A stretch of 64,000 bases of DNA from Helianthus annuus (GCF_002127325.2 NC_035435.2:133092904-133156903), one strand, 5' to 3'. Shown: positions 12,486 to 23,006, counted from the first letter of the stretch. The notes: generated by a model from the letters alone, not told the origin. Numbers and translations: made by a program.

Positions 12486-13666
12486 GGGAGGGGCTCATGC
12501 GAGAACTCCATTTATTGCGAGAACCGCGAGAACCAATGTGAATAGGGGGCAATTTTGAAAATACCCAAGCAACTTTTAAAACACGCGCATATGATCGGAC
12601 TTCATATAGAAAATTAACTGTATCCAATAATATCATTCACGTCCAAGAAATATCCCCAATCTATATCCCCAATTTGAATCTGATTATCTTTCACTCTGAA
12701 TCTCTTTCACGATTATCTCAATATTTCACCATCATATTGAATCAGATCTTCTGTTACAAACAATTACATCATCGATTCAAATACATAATCACATTCACGA
12801 TCATCAGTTCACCGTTTTGAAGCATTTGGAGTGACATTTTCTCGGAGATTTGATATTTTACAAGCATATATTTCAGATTTCGTCATATAATTGAGGTTAG
12901 TTCCTAAAATTCGTCCATAACGAGTCGATAATTTATATTAGGAACATAATCGTCGATCGTATATTCTTCATCAATTCGTAATTACGGCAACATGATTAAA
13001 AACATTGTGGATCTCTATTTCGTTCGTAATTAGGGCAACGTGATTATAATAATAGTCAATATGTCAGTATAGTCGGAAATCGCCGTCATAATCACTGTTA
13101 CGTATGCGGTTTAACATAGATATTGTGCAATGTAACATGGATATTGTCATAGAACTCTGTCATATATCTCGAGTCAATTTGCAAGTTTATACAATTCGTT
13201 CGTACTTCATTATATGATGTATAATTTGGCGATTCAAACTTTATTCTGTATTGTGATATATTTTGTTATGCACATGTGCATATGTTTACATCATAGAGTT
13301 AAATAGGTTTAATAGAATATGTTATTAAGGTAAGTTTGTGTGATATATAGTTATGCACATGTGCATATATTCATAATAGTTCAATATGCACATGTGCATA
13401 GTTCGCGTGACAACTTGCAAGTTTACACAATTCGTTTGTACTTCTTTATATTACATATAATTTGTTAATTCAAACTGTGGTGTGTATTATGAGAAATATT
13501 GTCATGCACATGTGCATATGTTTACATCAGATGTTTAACAGAATATGTTATTAAGGTAAGTTTGTGTGATATATAGTTATGAACATGTGCAAAGATTGTC
13601 ATATTAATTTAATATGCACGTGTGCATATTTTGTAGTAACATGTGAATAGTTATGCACAAATGTAT

Positions 13667-14266
13667 TTTATGTTAGAATGTGGTAAAAAGATATTGTGGT
13701 GTGATATATACATATATGCACATGTGCATAAACTGACAAAACATGTTACTATGCGCATGCGCATAATTTGTCATACAAGATTATTAAGGTATTTAACGCA
13801 TATGCACATGTTCATTGCAGAATTGCAATGGAAAGAAAGTTGGAAAAGAAAATGAAAAAAGTTATATTTGTATTAAAGTCGAGGGACGAAGGGTTATCAT
13901 TGTAAGACGCAGTCACAACGGAAAAGTATATGCATGGTAAACAAAAAGTTTAGAATATTTGATTATTTTATGTTAGAATGTGGTAACAAGATATTGTGGT
14001 GTGATATATACATATATGCACATGTGCATAATCTGACAAAACATGTTACTATGCGCATGCGCATAATTTGTCATACTAGATTATTGAGGTATTTAACGTA
14101 TATGAACATGTTCATTGCATAATTGCAATGGAAAGAAAGTTGGAAAAGAAAATGAAAAAAGTTATATTGGTATTAAAGTCGAGAGACGAAGGGTCATCAT
14201 TGTAAGACGCAATCACAACGGAAAAGTATATGCATGGTAAACAAAAAGGTTAGAATATTTGATTAT
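13667..14266. repeat. 300-bp tandem duplication
   Basis: Two head-to-tail copies with a period of exactly 300 bp, anchored by 'tgttagaatgtggta' at 13671 and 13971 and by 'gaaaagtatatgcatggtaa' at 13921 and 14221. They differ at only a few positions. Each carries one ATGCACATGTGCAT, one ATGCGCATGCGCAT and one ATG(C/A)ACATGTTCAT. Confidence 0.9.
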
Positions 14267-14385
14267 TTATAATTAATATTTTGGATGTTCATTAATTAAA
14301 AGTTATTTCATGCACATGTGCATCATTACATTAATGTTGTTTTGTATTAATATAATTTGTATAAACATATTGAGTTTATGAATGC

Positions 14386-15003
14386 AGATGTGAAAAAAGT
14401 TGTAAAAAAGGACATGAAGGTGAGGAATAATAAACGGAAACAGGTGGAAACACCAAACAAAGGTGTTGGTGAGGTGCACATAGTAAAGAACAGAAGGTTA
14501 TCAACATCTAAAGTTGGTGATAAAGATGACAATGTTGTTGATGGTATGTGTTATTTAGAATTTTTAATCAATATTCAAAATGCACATGTGCATTAGTGTG
14601 TACAAACATTTCATACATGTATTAATGTGTTTGCAAATAGGTTAAACATAAAAAATTGGAATGGGCAACGAGTGATAATTTCAACGATTGCGGTGTGTTC
14701 GCTATGCGACACATGGAGATGTACAAATGGAGAGATGTCAAGTTTGAAAGCGGTTTTAGTACGCGGAAAGATATTCAAGACATGCAACTGAAAAACTTGA
14801 GGATGAAGATATCAACAAAACTGTTATTATCAGAGGCAAACATATACAAGGAAACTGTTATGGAACTTGCAAAAGAGAAAACACGTGGTTTGAGAGATGA
14901 AAAAATGCGAAAAACGATAGACAAAGAGGCGATGAAACAAGAAAAATGTTGGAATATGCTTGATAAATGGAAGAATGAGGATAAATTTGAGGGTATGAGT
15001 TAA
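14386..15003 (+). pseudogene. Ulp1/C48 cysteine protease remnant
   Basis: The second coding block (open from 14641 to the TAA at 15001-15003) contains EWATSDNFNDCGVFAMRHME, the signature around the catalytic Cys of Ulp1/SENP proteases (C48). A Lys/Glu-rich helical tail of about 90 residues follows. Upstream, a basic segment (about 14387-14543, DVKKVVKKDMKVRNNKRKQ) sits between a plausible acceptor (TGCAG) and donor (GGTATGT). It does not splice in frame to the next block: the junction would create TAA. The catalytic His and Asp regions expected upstream are missing, so the enzyme is dead. Ulp1 proteases cleave SUMO; Kaonashi-type Mutator elements carry such domains, with unclear function. Confidence 0.75.
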
Positions 15004-15893
15004 CACAACAGGTTATTAACTTTAGGAGCATATAGTATTTCTGTTTTGTTGGTGATTTATGTTAATGAAACTAGTACTTTTTGTTTTGTTTTGTTTGTTT
15101 TAACACGTCAGATGGTACTTTGTTATGATGTCGTTTATAGTTTTGGTTAAATGTGGTTGGAAGTGGTCTATTATGACACTAATACATTTGGTTGACAACA
15201 GCTGGTATAGTAGTTGATATCGTAATTAGTTGGTATTTTAGCTGATATAGTAATCGATGTTTGGAGTTCGTATTGGTTGTTGTCGTTTATGCACATGTGC
15301 ATTAAAATGGTTAAACTAACAAGATGGTTGGTAATAAATGTTAGTAATGATTAAATGTGTGTTAGTAATATATAATGTGCTATAGCTGTGCACGATTGTT
15401 AAAATATGTTATATTATGTTGGTTAATAAATTAAATGATGGGTATGCACATGTGCATAAAGTTATATAACGTACAGTGCAGTATGTAATGTATTACAAAT
15501 GGGTATAGTTATATATAAGGCATAACAAACGATTTTATGTTAATATTAGTAACATGTATAATAATAAACAATGGTATATCAATAAACAAGATGATTCAAC
15601 TGGTAGATACAACTGGTCGATATGTATGCACATGTGCATATTGTAAGTTAGGCATTAATATTAATATTGTAAGTTAAATGGGTAGTAATAAAATTACATT
15701 ATGTTAAGTGGGTAATAATAAAATCACAAATAATTACATGTAATACATAATTGATAACAAATTAGGATGATGCCAATGATGAATATATTAAAAAACGCAT
15801 AAATAGTCCATTAAGAAACATAATCAAAACAAATATTGATAATCATAAGTAGTTAAGTTCGATAATCATAAGTTGAAATAGGTAATATATTAA

Positions 15894-16250
15894 TCAAGAA
15901 TCACGAGTCGGGTTGGTTGATTTACGACGTCTGGTCGAACGTCTAAGAGTTTGCTCGGGTTCTTGTACATATGTAGGGACTTCAGGGGTATCATCAGCGT
16001 TATCATCATCAGAAGAAGAATTATCATCAGCGTTATCATCAGAAGAAGAAGAATTTTCATCAGAATAATCATCGGTGTCATCAAGATCAACATCATCAGA
16101 ACCGGATCCAAACAGAGCAGGTAGTCCAGCAGCAATAGCAACAGCACGTTTATCTGCTCGTGCAGCAAGTTTGGCAGCCTTGATTTTTTTCGCAGTTGCG
16201 TGAATCATGGCCGAAAACATATTTGTTACATTTGTTGCATAAACGTGCGG
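15894..16250 (-). pseudogene. Acidic/basic ORF segment in element C
   Basis: The credible part of this minus-strand frame begins with a basic Lys/Ala-rich stretch (ATAKKIKAAKLAARADKRA). It passes into a long Asp/Ser acid run with internal repeats (SSSSDDNADDNSSSDDDNADD) and ends with a basic tail (RRSTRRRKSTNPTRDS) before a stop. I do not recognise the family. The charge pattern suggests a nuclear, chromatin- or DNA-associated tail. The upstream continuation of the frame is AT-rich and unlike protein, so this is probably a terminal exon or remnant. Confidence 0.35.
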
Positions 16251-16845
16251 CTTTCTTTTGCTTATCTTTAATTTTCGTGATGGTGTTTGGTATAGGATAT
16301 GTAGTTTACAATGTTGTATGGTGTATGGTATAATATATGTTGGAAATGCCCAGACACATATTGATGTGATATAATGTGTGGCATAAATTATGTTGGCAAT
16401 GCACATGTGCATAACGTAAAGGTAGTAATGTTTAATGTTGTTTGACATAGTATATGGTGGCAATGCACATGTGTATAATGTATACGTTGCAATGTATAAT
16501 AGGTAGATTGAAAATGGAGTACATGTAATTAAAACATAATGACATTAGAAACAATGAATCGACAAGTTTAGATGCTATGGTTTCAATGTTGAAAATGCAC
16601 GCGTTGGGTCATGCACATGTGCATGTGTTGAAACAGTGGACATATTGGTAATTTATGTTAAATGGACATGAATAAAACAATGAATATTACACCGTTAAGT
16701 AGATAAACAATAAGTATAAACAATGAATGTAAACAAAAAACAAGTGATAATCAATATATAAGTAGTTGCGTGTGGAAAATCCAGTTGTTGTATCATAAGT
16801 GTTGTACATCATCACAATGTCCTCCTAGTGATTAAACATTCTATT

Positions 16846-17075
16846 TAGAGTAGGGAATTCAGCATCAACATCAGTGCCAACCCCACCAATCTTGACCCGT
16901 TTTCACTCTGGTGTTTCTCAGCACGCCATAAGATGCATAAACTCCACCATGCCTCCCCGGTTGTCGGCTTGTTCTTCCATTTTTTTTGTAGTTGTCCGCT
17001 ACCCAAGACCCTTTGTTTAATGCCATTCTGTACATAATTGGATAGTCATCCGTAAGGCACCTGTTCAGAATCCAT
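16846..17075 (-). pseudogene. Possible degraded coding segment in element C
   Basis: Read on the minus strand, this segment is less AT-rich than its surroundings and is open for about 75 codons. The translation is protein-like: it includes VVDVWILNRCLTDDYPIMY and, further on, GSWVADNYKKNG. It may be an exon of the same unknown gene as 15894-16250, or part of the N-terminal region of a Ulp1-type transposon ORF. No splice sites could be fixed. Low confidence. Confidence 0.25.
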
Positions 17076-17329
17076 ACATCAACGACATGGTATAATTTTC
17101 AGCATAATGCACATGTGCATATAAGTTAATACAATACCATTTACAATCAACATGATGCACATGTGTATATAATTTAATACAACATCAATTACAGTCAATA
17201 TAATGCACATGTGCACATCATTTAATACAATATCATTTACAAAAGTATAAACATCGTTTACAGTCAACATAATAGCTTTAGTCACAAATTGAATGAATTG
17301 TAACTCTTGATGATCTGTATTTGTAGGTG

Positions 17330-17412
17330 CTGTCAAAGTGATGTAGACATAGAGTCAAGCGTCTTGTATTTGTAGGTGTTGTCAAAGTGATGTAGACATA
17401 GAGTCAAGAGTC
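17330..17412. repeat. 49-bp tandem duplication
   Basis: The phrase 'gatgtagacatagagtcaag' occurs at about 17340 and again 49 bp downstream, with the preceding 'tgtatttgtaggtg' also doubled. It is a short local duplication in non-coding sequence of element C. Confidence 0.8.
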
Positions 17413-17769
17413 TGAACTTCAAACCTATGAAGGGTATGTCGACTTTCAATAGTTTTAGACATAATTCTGTGACTATCAACGGGATTGACAACAGATGTAC
17501 CACCAAAGTCGGCATCAGATGTTGTATGATGATGATATTATATATGAGGAGGTTCATCGGATATACGAGGATCGACACGAACACGCCATATGCAACTGTA
17601 AACATCGTGCCGAATGCAGCCACCATGAAGTACATGAACACGAATATCTATATGCCATGAAAACCACCGTGCACGGCTATCAGCTGTCGTGAACCGCCGT
17701 GAATGCCTCTCAGCCGAGTGAGAAGACCATGAACTGGTGCTGGGGAACTAGTGAAACCCCAAAGTGGAG

Positions 17770-17950
17770 ATAATATATGTGCATATAATATCGAGTAACC
17801 ATAATGTACAACATAAAACATGATGCAATTGACACAATGCACATGTGCATATAATTTATGTGCATATAATATTGAGTAACCATAATGTACAACATAAAAC
17901 ATGATGCAATTGACACAATGCACATGTGCATATAATATTGAGTAATCATG
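17770..17950. repeat. 81-bp tandem duplication with palindromes
   Basis: Two copies with an 81-bp period ('gagtaaccataatgtacaac' at 17793 and 17874), each ending in an exact ATGCACATGTGCAT. Local duplication is thus one route by which palindrome copies multiplied. Confidence 0.85.
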
Positions 17951-18188
17951 TTTTACATCATAAAACAATTGTGAACATGCTGCAAAGGAGTATATCATTG
18001 AACGAGTCACAATTTACATAAAATGGATATAAAATACCATCTATTGACAAATTAAAGATTTATATATAAACCTTTTACCTGAGAAGATACCACTTGGCTA
18101 AAAATTCACCATCACTTCTGACCTGCAACTACCACCAAACACCAAACAAGAATGCCTAATTTATTTGGGATTCGAATAGAATAAAACC

Positions 18189-18393
18189 TGCTGGAGTATG
18201 CTATATGTAAAATTGAATTACTTACAGCAGCCATCGTCCTATCATTGCAACTTGTTTCGATTCCAGAACAACCAAATAATCTTTCAAAACGAGATTCGAA
18301 TCAAGGGCAAATCATAAATTGAAATCATAGCATAAACATCTGAATTGGATTCGAAAACTAAAACCTTCAGATGCCGTAGGTTCAACTCCAACA
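18189..18393. repeat. 205-bp direct repeat, copy 1
   Basis: Matches 19655-19859 over 205 bp with only a few substitutions. It spans intron sequence plus the 3' end of the captured exon (minus strand), so the two copies bracket the captured POWERDRESS exons. Confidence 0.9.
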
Positions 18394-19638
18394 TTCGTAT
18401 CTTCCCCACAACTGTCATCCGAACAAGTCTCCTCGTCAACATCGTTTAGCGAAGAACGACCCAATTTCGGGTGGTCAACTGAACTGGTAATGCAAGAACC
18501 CAAAGCTTCTGATGATATCGACCCGCAAATCCCAGCCAACACATCGGCTGCAACGGTTTCCTGCTCGTTACAATAGATAGTAAAATCATTCGACCGTTCA
18601 TTCACATTAGCAACCATTGCTGAAGCAGCACCGAGCATGTCGAGAGAAGTGGCCCTCGTTTCCCGATTTGGTCTTTTCCCATGAGTCACCAAATACGTAC
18701 TGTTAGTATTAACATCACACGAATTCCCTTTCGCAAATTTTGAATTCTTCTTTGTTTGTTGGAAACTCTTAGACTTGTGATTCTTGTAATAGAACTCAAC
18801 ACAGTCAGCAACTGTTTTGTGTTGAAAAAAAGATGCAATATTTTTGAAGTTTTTGCCAAACAAAGCATAATTATCTAAGAACATTTGTCTATCTTCTTCG
18901 GTCCATAGATTGACAACGGCCCTTTGCTTTTCAACATCAATAGGGTCCTCCACTAATCCATTATCCGAAATAAACCTAGAGCCCATTCGTTCCCTCTTGT
19001 CTAATATAAACGTCAGCATCTTCTGTATGTTCCTGTAGGTCTTGACACGTGAATCTAAAAGCAGCTTGTTCACATACTCAACTACCTCTTTCGTTGGAAC
19101 CAGACGCAAACATCCACCTACATAGAAAGTAAAATTTTAGAACTTGCAAAACTTAATATTATAATAACCTGAAATTGGTATATCCGTATATCAATCATTT
19201 CTTACCAGGAGTAGATGAACGAGAATGGTTAGATATACGGTGCTTTTGAGAATCGATATATCCCAAGCGAGAGCTCGATTCAAACTTCTTTTGCGACTTT
19301 GCACCGGATCTTACGGAGAGCAAGCGGAGAGATTCCTTCCAAGAATACTGAAATGCTTTAAACTTAAGAGTGATGGCCCGTTCTTTGAACTTTAAGAAAC
19401 GCTTCCTCATAGAGATTCTTTTCTTAATCAGTGAATCATCGGTAGACATAGATCTCACTATATCAGTACACGAATTTGTTTTTGGTAGTAACTTACTAAG
19501 CTCATCGGATGATCTACTTGCTATAACTTTGTTTGTGGCCAATATCGAATCATATAACTTACCATCTCTACCTAAATATACAGCACTACCAACCGAAACT
19601 GTACAAATACTGCCTGTTGAGACCTGACTACCATCCAT
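18365..19638 (-). pseudogene. PWR: Captured fragment of POWERDRESS (SANT-domain HDA9 partner)
   Basis: Two exons are visible. The first ends at 19206 with donor GT. The second runs 19117-18365 after an AG acceptor and ends at a donor within GAAG|GTTTTAG. They join in phase. The first carries 'FKERAITLKFKAFQ...WKESLRLLS' and 'SQKHRISNHSRSS'; the second carries 'LRLVPTKEVVEYVNKLL', 'SRFISDNGLVEDP' and a SANT domain (NLWTEEDRQMFLDNYAL...TVADCVEFYYKNHK). I recognise this as the middle of POWERDRESS, the plant N-CoR-like SANT protein that works with the histone deacetylase HDA9. The full protein is far longer, so this is a partial genomic copy with its intron retained, as in Pack-MULE capture. Frames remain open, so capture may be recent or constrained. 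Confidence 0.82.
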
Positions 19639-19654
19639 GCAATTGTGATCTTTA

Positions 19655-19859
19655 TGCTGGAGTATGCTATATGTAAAATTGAATTACTTACAGCAGCCAT
19701 CGTCCTGTCATTGCAACTTGTTTCGATTCCAGAACAACCAAATAATATTTCAGAACGAGATTCGAATCAAGGGCAAATCATAAATTGAAATCATAGCATA
19801 AACATCTGAATTGGATTCGAAAACTAAAACCTTCAGATGCCATAGGTTCAACTCCAACA
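19655..19859. repeat. 205-bp direct repeat, copy 2
   Basis: Second copy of the repeat at 18189-18393, offset by 1466 bp. Here the exon end is joined on its upstream side to new sequence, forming the chimeric first exon described separately. Confidence 0.9.
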
Positions 19860-19882
19860 CGAGATGAATCAGGCGAAGCCAT
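19831..19882 (-). CDS. Chimeric first exon fused to PWR exon sequence
   Basis: On the minus strand an ATG at 19882 opens MASPDSSR and runs without a stop into the duplicated PWR exon end (VGVEPMASEG). It reaches the same GAAG|GTTTTAG donor (exon end 19831, 52 nt). Upstream (19890-20030) is GC-richer sequence that looks like a 5' leader, containing 'ctagggtttcgctgg' and repeated 'ggcggcg'. The element therefore appears to supply its own leader and start codon to captured exons, a typical Pack-MULE chimera. Whether downstream exons splice productively is unknown. Confidence 0.5.
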
Positions 19883-20182
19883 GTGTAGCCGAAATCAGTA
19901 TCCCAACGCCGTAATCAGTATCCCAATCGAATCCCCTGTAAGATCGCCGCCGTGAAACTCACCGCCGTAGTTCTCCGTCGCCGATTAAGCAAAATCTCCA
20001 GCGAAACCCTAGATTGTGAATGACGATGGTGAACAGGTGATGAAATAAGAGGAGAGCAGGGGCTAAAATAAGAGGAGAGCGTGTTTTTTGATTAAATGTC
20101 ACTTAATTACAAATTTGCCATGTGTTCACATTGGTTCTCGCGGTTCTCGCAATAAGAGGTGGTTCTCGCATGATCTTCTCCC

Positions 20183-20197
20183 TATATATATATATAC

Positions 20198-20248
<51 letters not shown>
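20183..20248. repeat. Interrupted (TA)n microsatellite
   Basis: TA repeats broken by a few CA steps, lying between the right end of Mutator-like element C and the start of the next repeat element at 20249. Confidence 0.85.
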
Positions 20249-20252
<4 letters not shown>

Positions 20253-21262
20253 GGGGTTTTAAAGTGAACACTAGTATATTTGTAAACTGAGTAAACAAAT
20301 TCTGACTTTTCATACGACCTTATTTTTTTTTTAAATTTCACCATAATAACGAGCGTATTTTATGTTTAAGATCATTATGATATTGCTATGTAAAAATAAA
20401 ATAAAAAAATCATTTTTACTGGGTTTTCTTTACATTGTCTTAAAAGTTTTGGTCATTGTGTTTTTCAACTAGGATTTGGTCATTACGTTTTTACTAGGGT
20501 TTCTATACATTGTGTAATTATCAAAACATATAACACAGCGTTAATTGGGGTTCTGTCCATTGCGTTTTTATTAGAACGTATAATATAATGTATTGACACA
20601 ATGAAGATGGTGTTATATTTAGGTTTTCTATACTTTTTGTTATTGTTCTAGCTATTTTGTTTTTTAAGTAGATGGGTTTTCTATACACTGTGTTATAAGT
20701 TCTGATCATTGTGTTTAGTCTGCTATGCATTGTATTTTAATATGTTGTTTATTGTTTTTTTTTTGTTCATTGTGTTTTAGTCTGTTTTGATCATTGTATT
20801 TTTACTCTGTTGTCCATTGTCCATTGTGTTTTAGTTTGATGTCCACTGTGTCTTTTATTTGCTAGTCATCAATTGTGTCTTTTATCTGTTGTCATCAATT
20901 GTATTTTTAGTCTACTTTCCAATGCATTTTTAGTTTGATACTTATTGTGTAATAAGTTATGTCCATTGTGTTTTAGTCTATTGTTCATCGTGTCTTTTTA
21001 TGTTGCATCGATTGTGTTTTTGGTCTACTTTTCATTGTGTTTATAGTTTGATACTCATTGTGTTTTACATTACGTCAATTGTGTAATATGCAATTGGGTT
21101 TTCATATTTTTTTGAAAAGTATAACAATAGGGTACTCATATTAATGATAAAAAACGTTCGATTTTATGGTATAATTTTTAAAAATAACAAATGACGTATG
21201 AAAAAGCTACGTATGTTTAAAAAATTTAGGGGAATAGCATGTCACTTGCATGGGCACGTTTC
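20249..21262. mobile_element. Unclassified TA-flanked repeat element
   Basis: Begins 'gggtggggttttaaagtgaa' against a TA tract. The middle (about 20440-21080) is a degenerate tandem array of units like 'tccattgtgttttagtctgt' (roughly 20-40 bp apart, some twenty partial copies). The last 160 bases resemble the right end of the repeat at 1-466. No ORF and no matching inverted end were found. It may be a truncated Mutator-like element or another non-coding family. Confidence 0.45.
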
Positions 21263-22175
21263 CTATTGAGTTTTTTTTCTGGTTGACGAAACTATACTTC
21301 CCATTTGATTTTTCATTGGACACTTGTCACTTTGATGACTTCTTACCCTTCTTATTTATAAATCAGTTTGTATTATAACTCAACCCACAATAAATCACTT
21401 TCTATTATGACTCAACTCAGAACTTAAGATAACAAAAGTATCCTAAAGATAATTTCTCAAAGAAAACAGCTTAATGAAAGCCGTTAAACAAAAGAAAGTA
21501 GCCTAATGGAAATTTTTGAAAAAAAAAATGGATCCTTAATTTTAGAGAGAGAAAATGGAGAGTTGAAGTTAGATTTATGTGTACGTAAGTAATCTCTCTT
21601 ATTTTTTTAGTTTTCAATTTTAAGTATACTTTATACTCAACAAAGAAAAGAGAGAAATTACTAACACAATTGGAGACCTCTTTAACGATACGAACCGATT
21701 TCTTATTTTATTAAAAACATTACATGTTCAACTACACATTTTGAAAGTTACAGTAAAAAAAAAGATGATAAAAGGTAAAATGGCCGGCACCGTGTACCAA
21801 AACAAAAAAAAATAAATAAATAAATAACTGGTATACCAATAAAACATTAGAATATTTTCCTAATATACGATCATCATTTATCAAGACTAATACATAATTT
21901 AACATGCATAGACTATAGTTAAAACACTCAAACTATAATATTTTCCTAATAAACACTTATAATGAGCAGTTAAACTCAATTATCATTCATCAAACATCCA
22001 AAACTTACAAAACAAAACCAAATTTCGTAAAATCATTCAACCACCTACAACTTTCTTATCAATCAGCAAACACATTCAATTTCTAGAGGTAAGAAATCAT
22101 CACAAATGTACACTAAAACTGTAAAGAACACAAAACACTCGAACAACAACAAACTCATCTTACAAAACCCTAATA
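21263..22175. other. Non-coding; includes the downstream region of the 170-aa gene
   Basis: AT-rich with no frame of note. The part nearest 22176 lies downstream of the minus-strand gene and probably contains its 3' UTR; no clear polyadenylation site could be singled out among several AATAAA-like strings. Confidence 0.4.
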
Positions 22176-22688
22176 TCATGCATCATCAGCATCAGCAGGT
22201 GCAGGAACACGGTCGAACATCTTCTTCCACAACACGAACTCTTCCATCTGATCAGGCCGAACCGACTGCTCACTCTGGTTCTTGAACTTGTTCCTCAAAC
22301 GTTGAATCTTGGCTTCCCATGCATCATCATTTCCAACACCCAAAAAACTATAAGAAAAGCAGAATCTGTTCATAAGGAGGGGATACTGAGCGGGGTTTCC
22401 TCCATAGCGAACTTCAGATTTTTCAAGTTCTTCTAACACTTCAAGATCGTCTGGGAGTAGTTCATCATCTGCATGTTCTTCTTGCGGTTGTTGTTCTACC
22501 GGTAGTACGCTGGAGGCAGTGAATTTGGTTTCGTCGGAGTTAGAAGCGGTGGTGGTGGTGGTGTGGGGGCGTTTGGGTGGAGGGGTGGCGGAAGTGGTGG
22601 CGGTTCTTTTGGTTGGTGGTTTTCCGGCGAGAAATTCTGAGTTAGCGGAGTGTGAAGGAGATGGGTGGTCAACTGGTTGTTCCGCCAT
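22176..22688 (-). CDS. Intact 170-residue plant protein of unknown function
   Basis: A single-exon frame with ATG at 22688 and stop at 22176. The N-terminal 60 residues are rich in Pro/Thr/Ser and contain a basic Lys-Arg pair cluster (PPTKRTATTS...PPPKRPHTTT) that could act in nuclear import. An acidic segment follows (EEHADDELLPDDLEVLEELE). The C-terminal half is ordered-looking: EVRYGGNPAQYPLLMNRFCF, then GNDDAWEAKIQRLRNKFKNQ and an acidic end. I do not recognise the family with certainty. Codon use and GC content are higher than in surrounding repeats, and a TATA-like CTTTAAATAC lies about 65 bp upstream. I found no transposon terminus around it, making it the best candidate here for a true host gene. 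It could instead be a retrocopy, since it is intronless. Confidence 0.65.
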   Translation of the reverse strand: MAEQPVDHPSPSHSANSEFLAGKPPTKRTATTSATPPPKRPHTTTTTASNSDETKFTASSVLPVEQQPQEEHADDELLPDDLEVLEELEKSEVRYGGNPAQYPLLMNRFCFSYSFLGVGNDDAWEAKIQRLRNKFKNQSEQSVRPDQMEEFVLWKKMFDRVPAPADADDA

Positions 22689-22747
22689 TGGAGATGATGG
22701 AGGTGGGTTTGATCAATTAAGTGTAGATTAGATGATCAGTTAGGGTT

Positions 22748-22757
22748 GTATTTAAAG
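22748..22757 (-). promoter_or_regulatory. Putative TATA box of the 170-aa gene
   Basis: Minus-strand CTTTAAATAC lies about 60-70 bp upstream of the ATG at 22688, a usual spacing for a plant core promoter with a short leader. Assigned by position and composition only. Confidence 0.4.
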
Positions 22758-22937
22758 AGGGTTGATTAGAGACTGTTATAACGGTTTTAGAATCTTGTGA
22801 GGGTTTAGTTGTAACAGTTGACAGTTGGGAATCTCCCTGTAAGTTAGTTATTGTAAATTTGACGTATGAGTAGAAGATGAGAGAAAAGGGGATATGTAAA
22901 CATGCATTTTCTTATCAAGTACATGGGTTTACGAGTA

Positions 22938-22939
22938 AA

Positions 22940-23006
<67 letters not shown>
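22938..23006. repeat. (TTA)n microsatellite
   Basis: About 23 uninterrupted ATT/TTA units upstream of the 170-aa gene, likely to vary in length between individuals. Confidence 0.95.

Larger units (their letters stand above)
13268..17931. repeat. Dispersed array of the palindrome ATGCACATGTGCAT
   Basis: Sixteen exact copies start at 13268, 13353, 13386, 13504, 13716, 14016, 14310, 14580, 15289, 15444, 15626, 16399, 16611, 17107, 17837 and 17918. About nine near copies lie among them, including 13614, 13802, 16463, 17155 and 17203. Two variants remain perfect palindromes through paired changes: ATGCGCATGCGCAT (13751, 14051) and ATGAACATGTTCAT (14102). The core CACATGTG contains an E-box and the ends are ATGCA. 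Spacing is irregular (about 30 to 770 bp). I saw no copies elsewhere in the window. Confidence 0.92.
12486..20182. mobile_element. Large Mutator-like element C (Ulp1-bearing, gene-capturing)
   Basis: The terminal inverted repeats begin GGGAGGGGCTCATGCGAG on the left and GGGAGAAGATCATGCGAG read inward from the right. Both run on through about 60 bp of GCGAGAACCGCGAGAACCA before diverging. The 7.7-kb interior holds a Ulp1-type cysteine protease remnant, a degraded acidic ORF, a captured POWERDRESS gene fragment with a chimeric first exon, several tandem duplications and the palindrome array. No MURA-type transposase is visible, so the element is non-autonomous. Mutator-like elements carrying Ulp1 domains (Kaonashi type) and host gene pieces (Pack-MULEs) are known in plants; one element with both is the inference here. 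Confidence 0.8.

Noticed and set aside
12109..12541. Similar frames on both strands
   Set aside because: They mirror each other because of the foldback element; no independent coding evidence.
13268..17931. CRISPR-like reading of the regularly named palindrome
   Set aside because: Spacing is irregular, spacers vary from tens to hundreds of bases, and the context is a plant transposon; it is not a CRISPR array.
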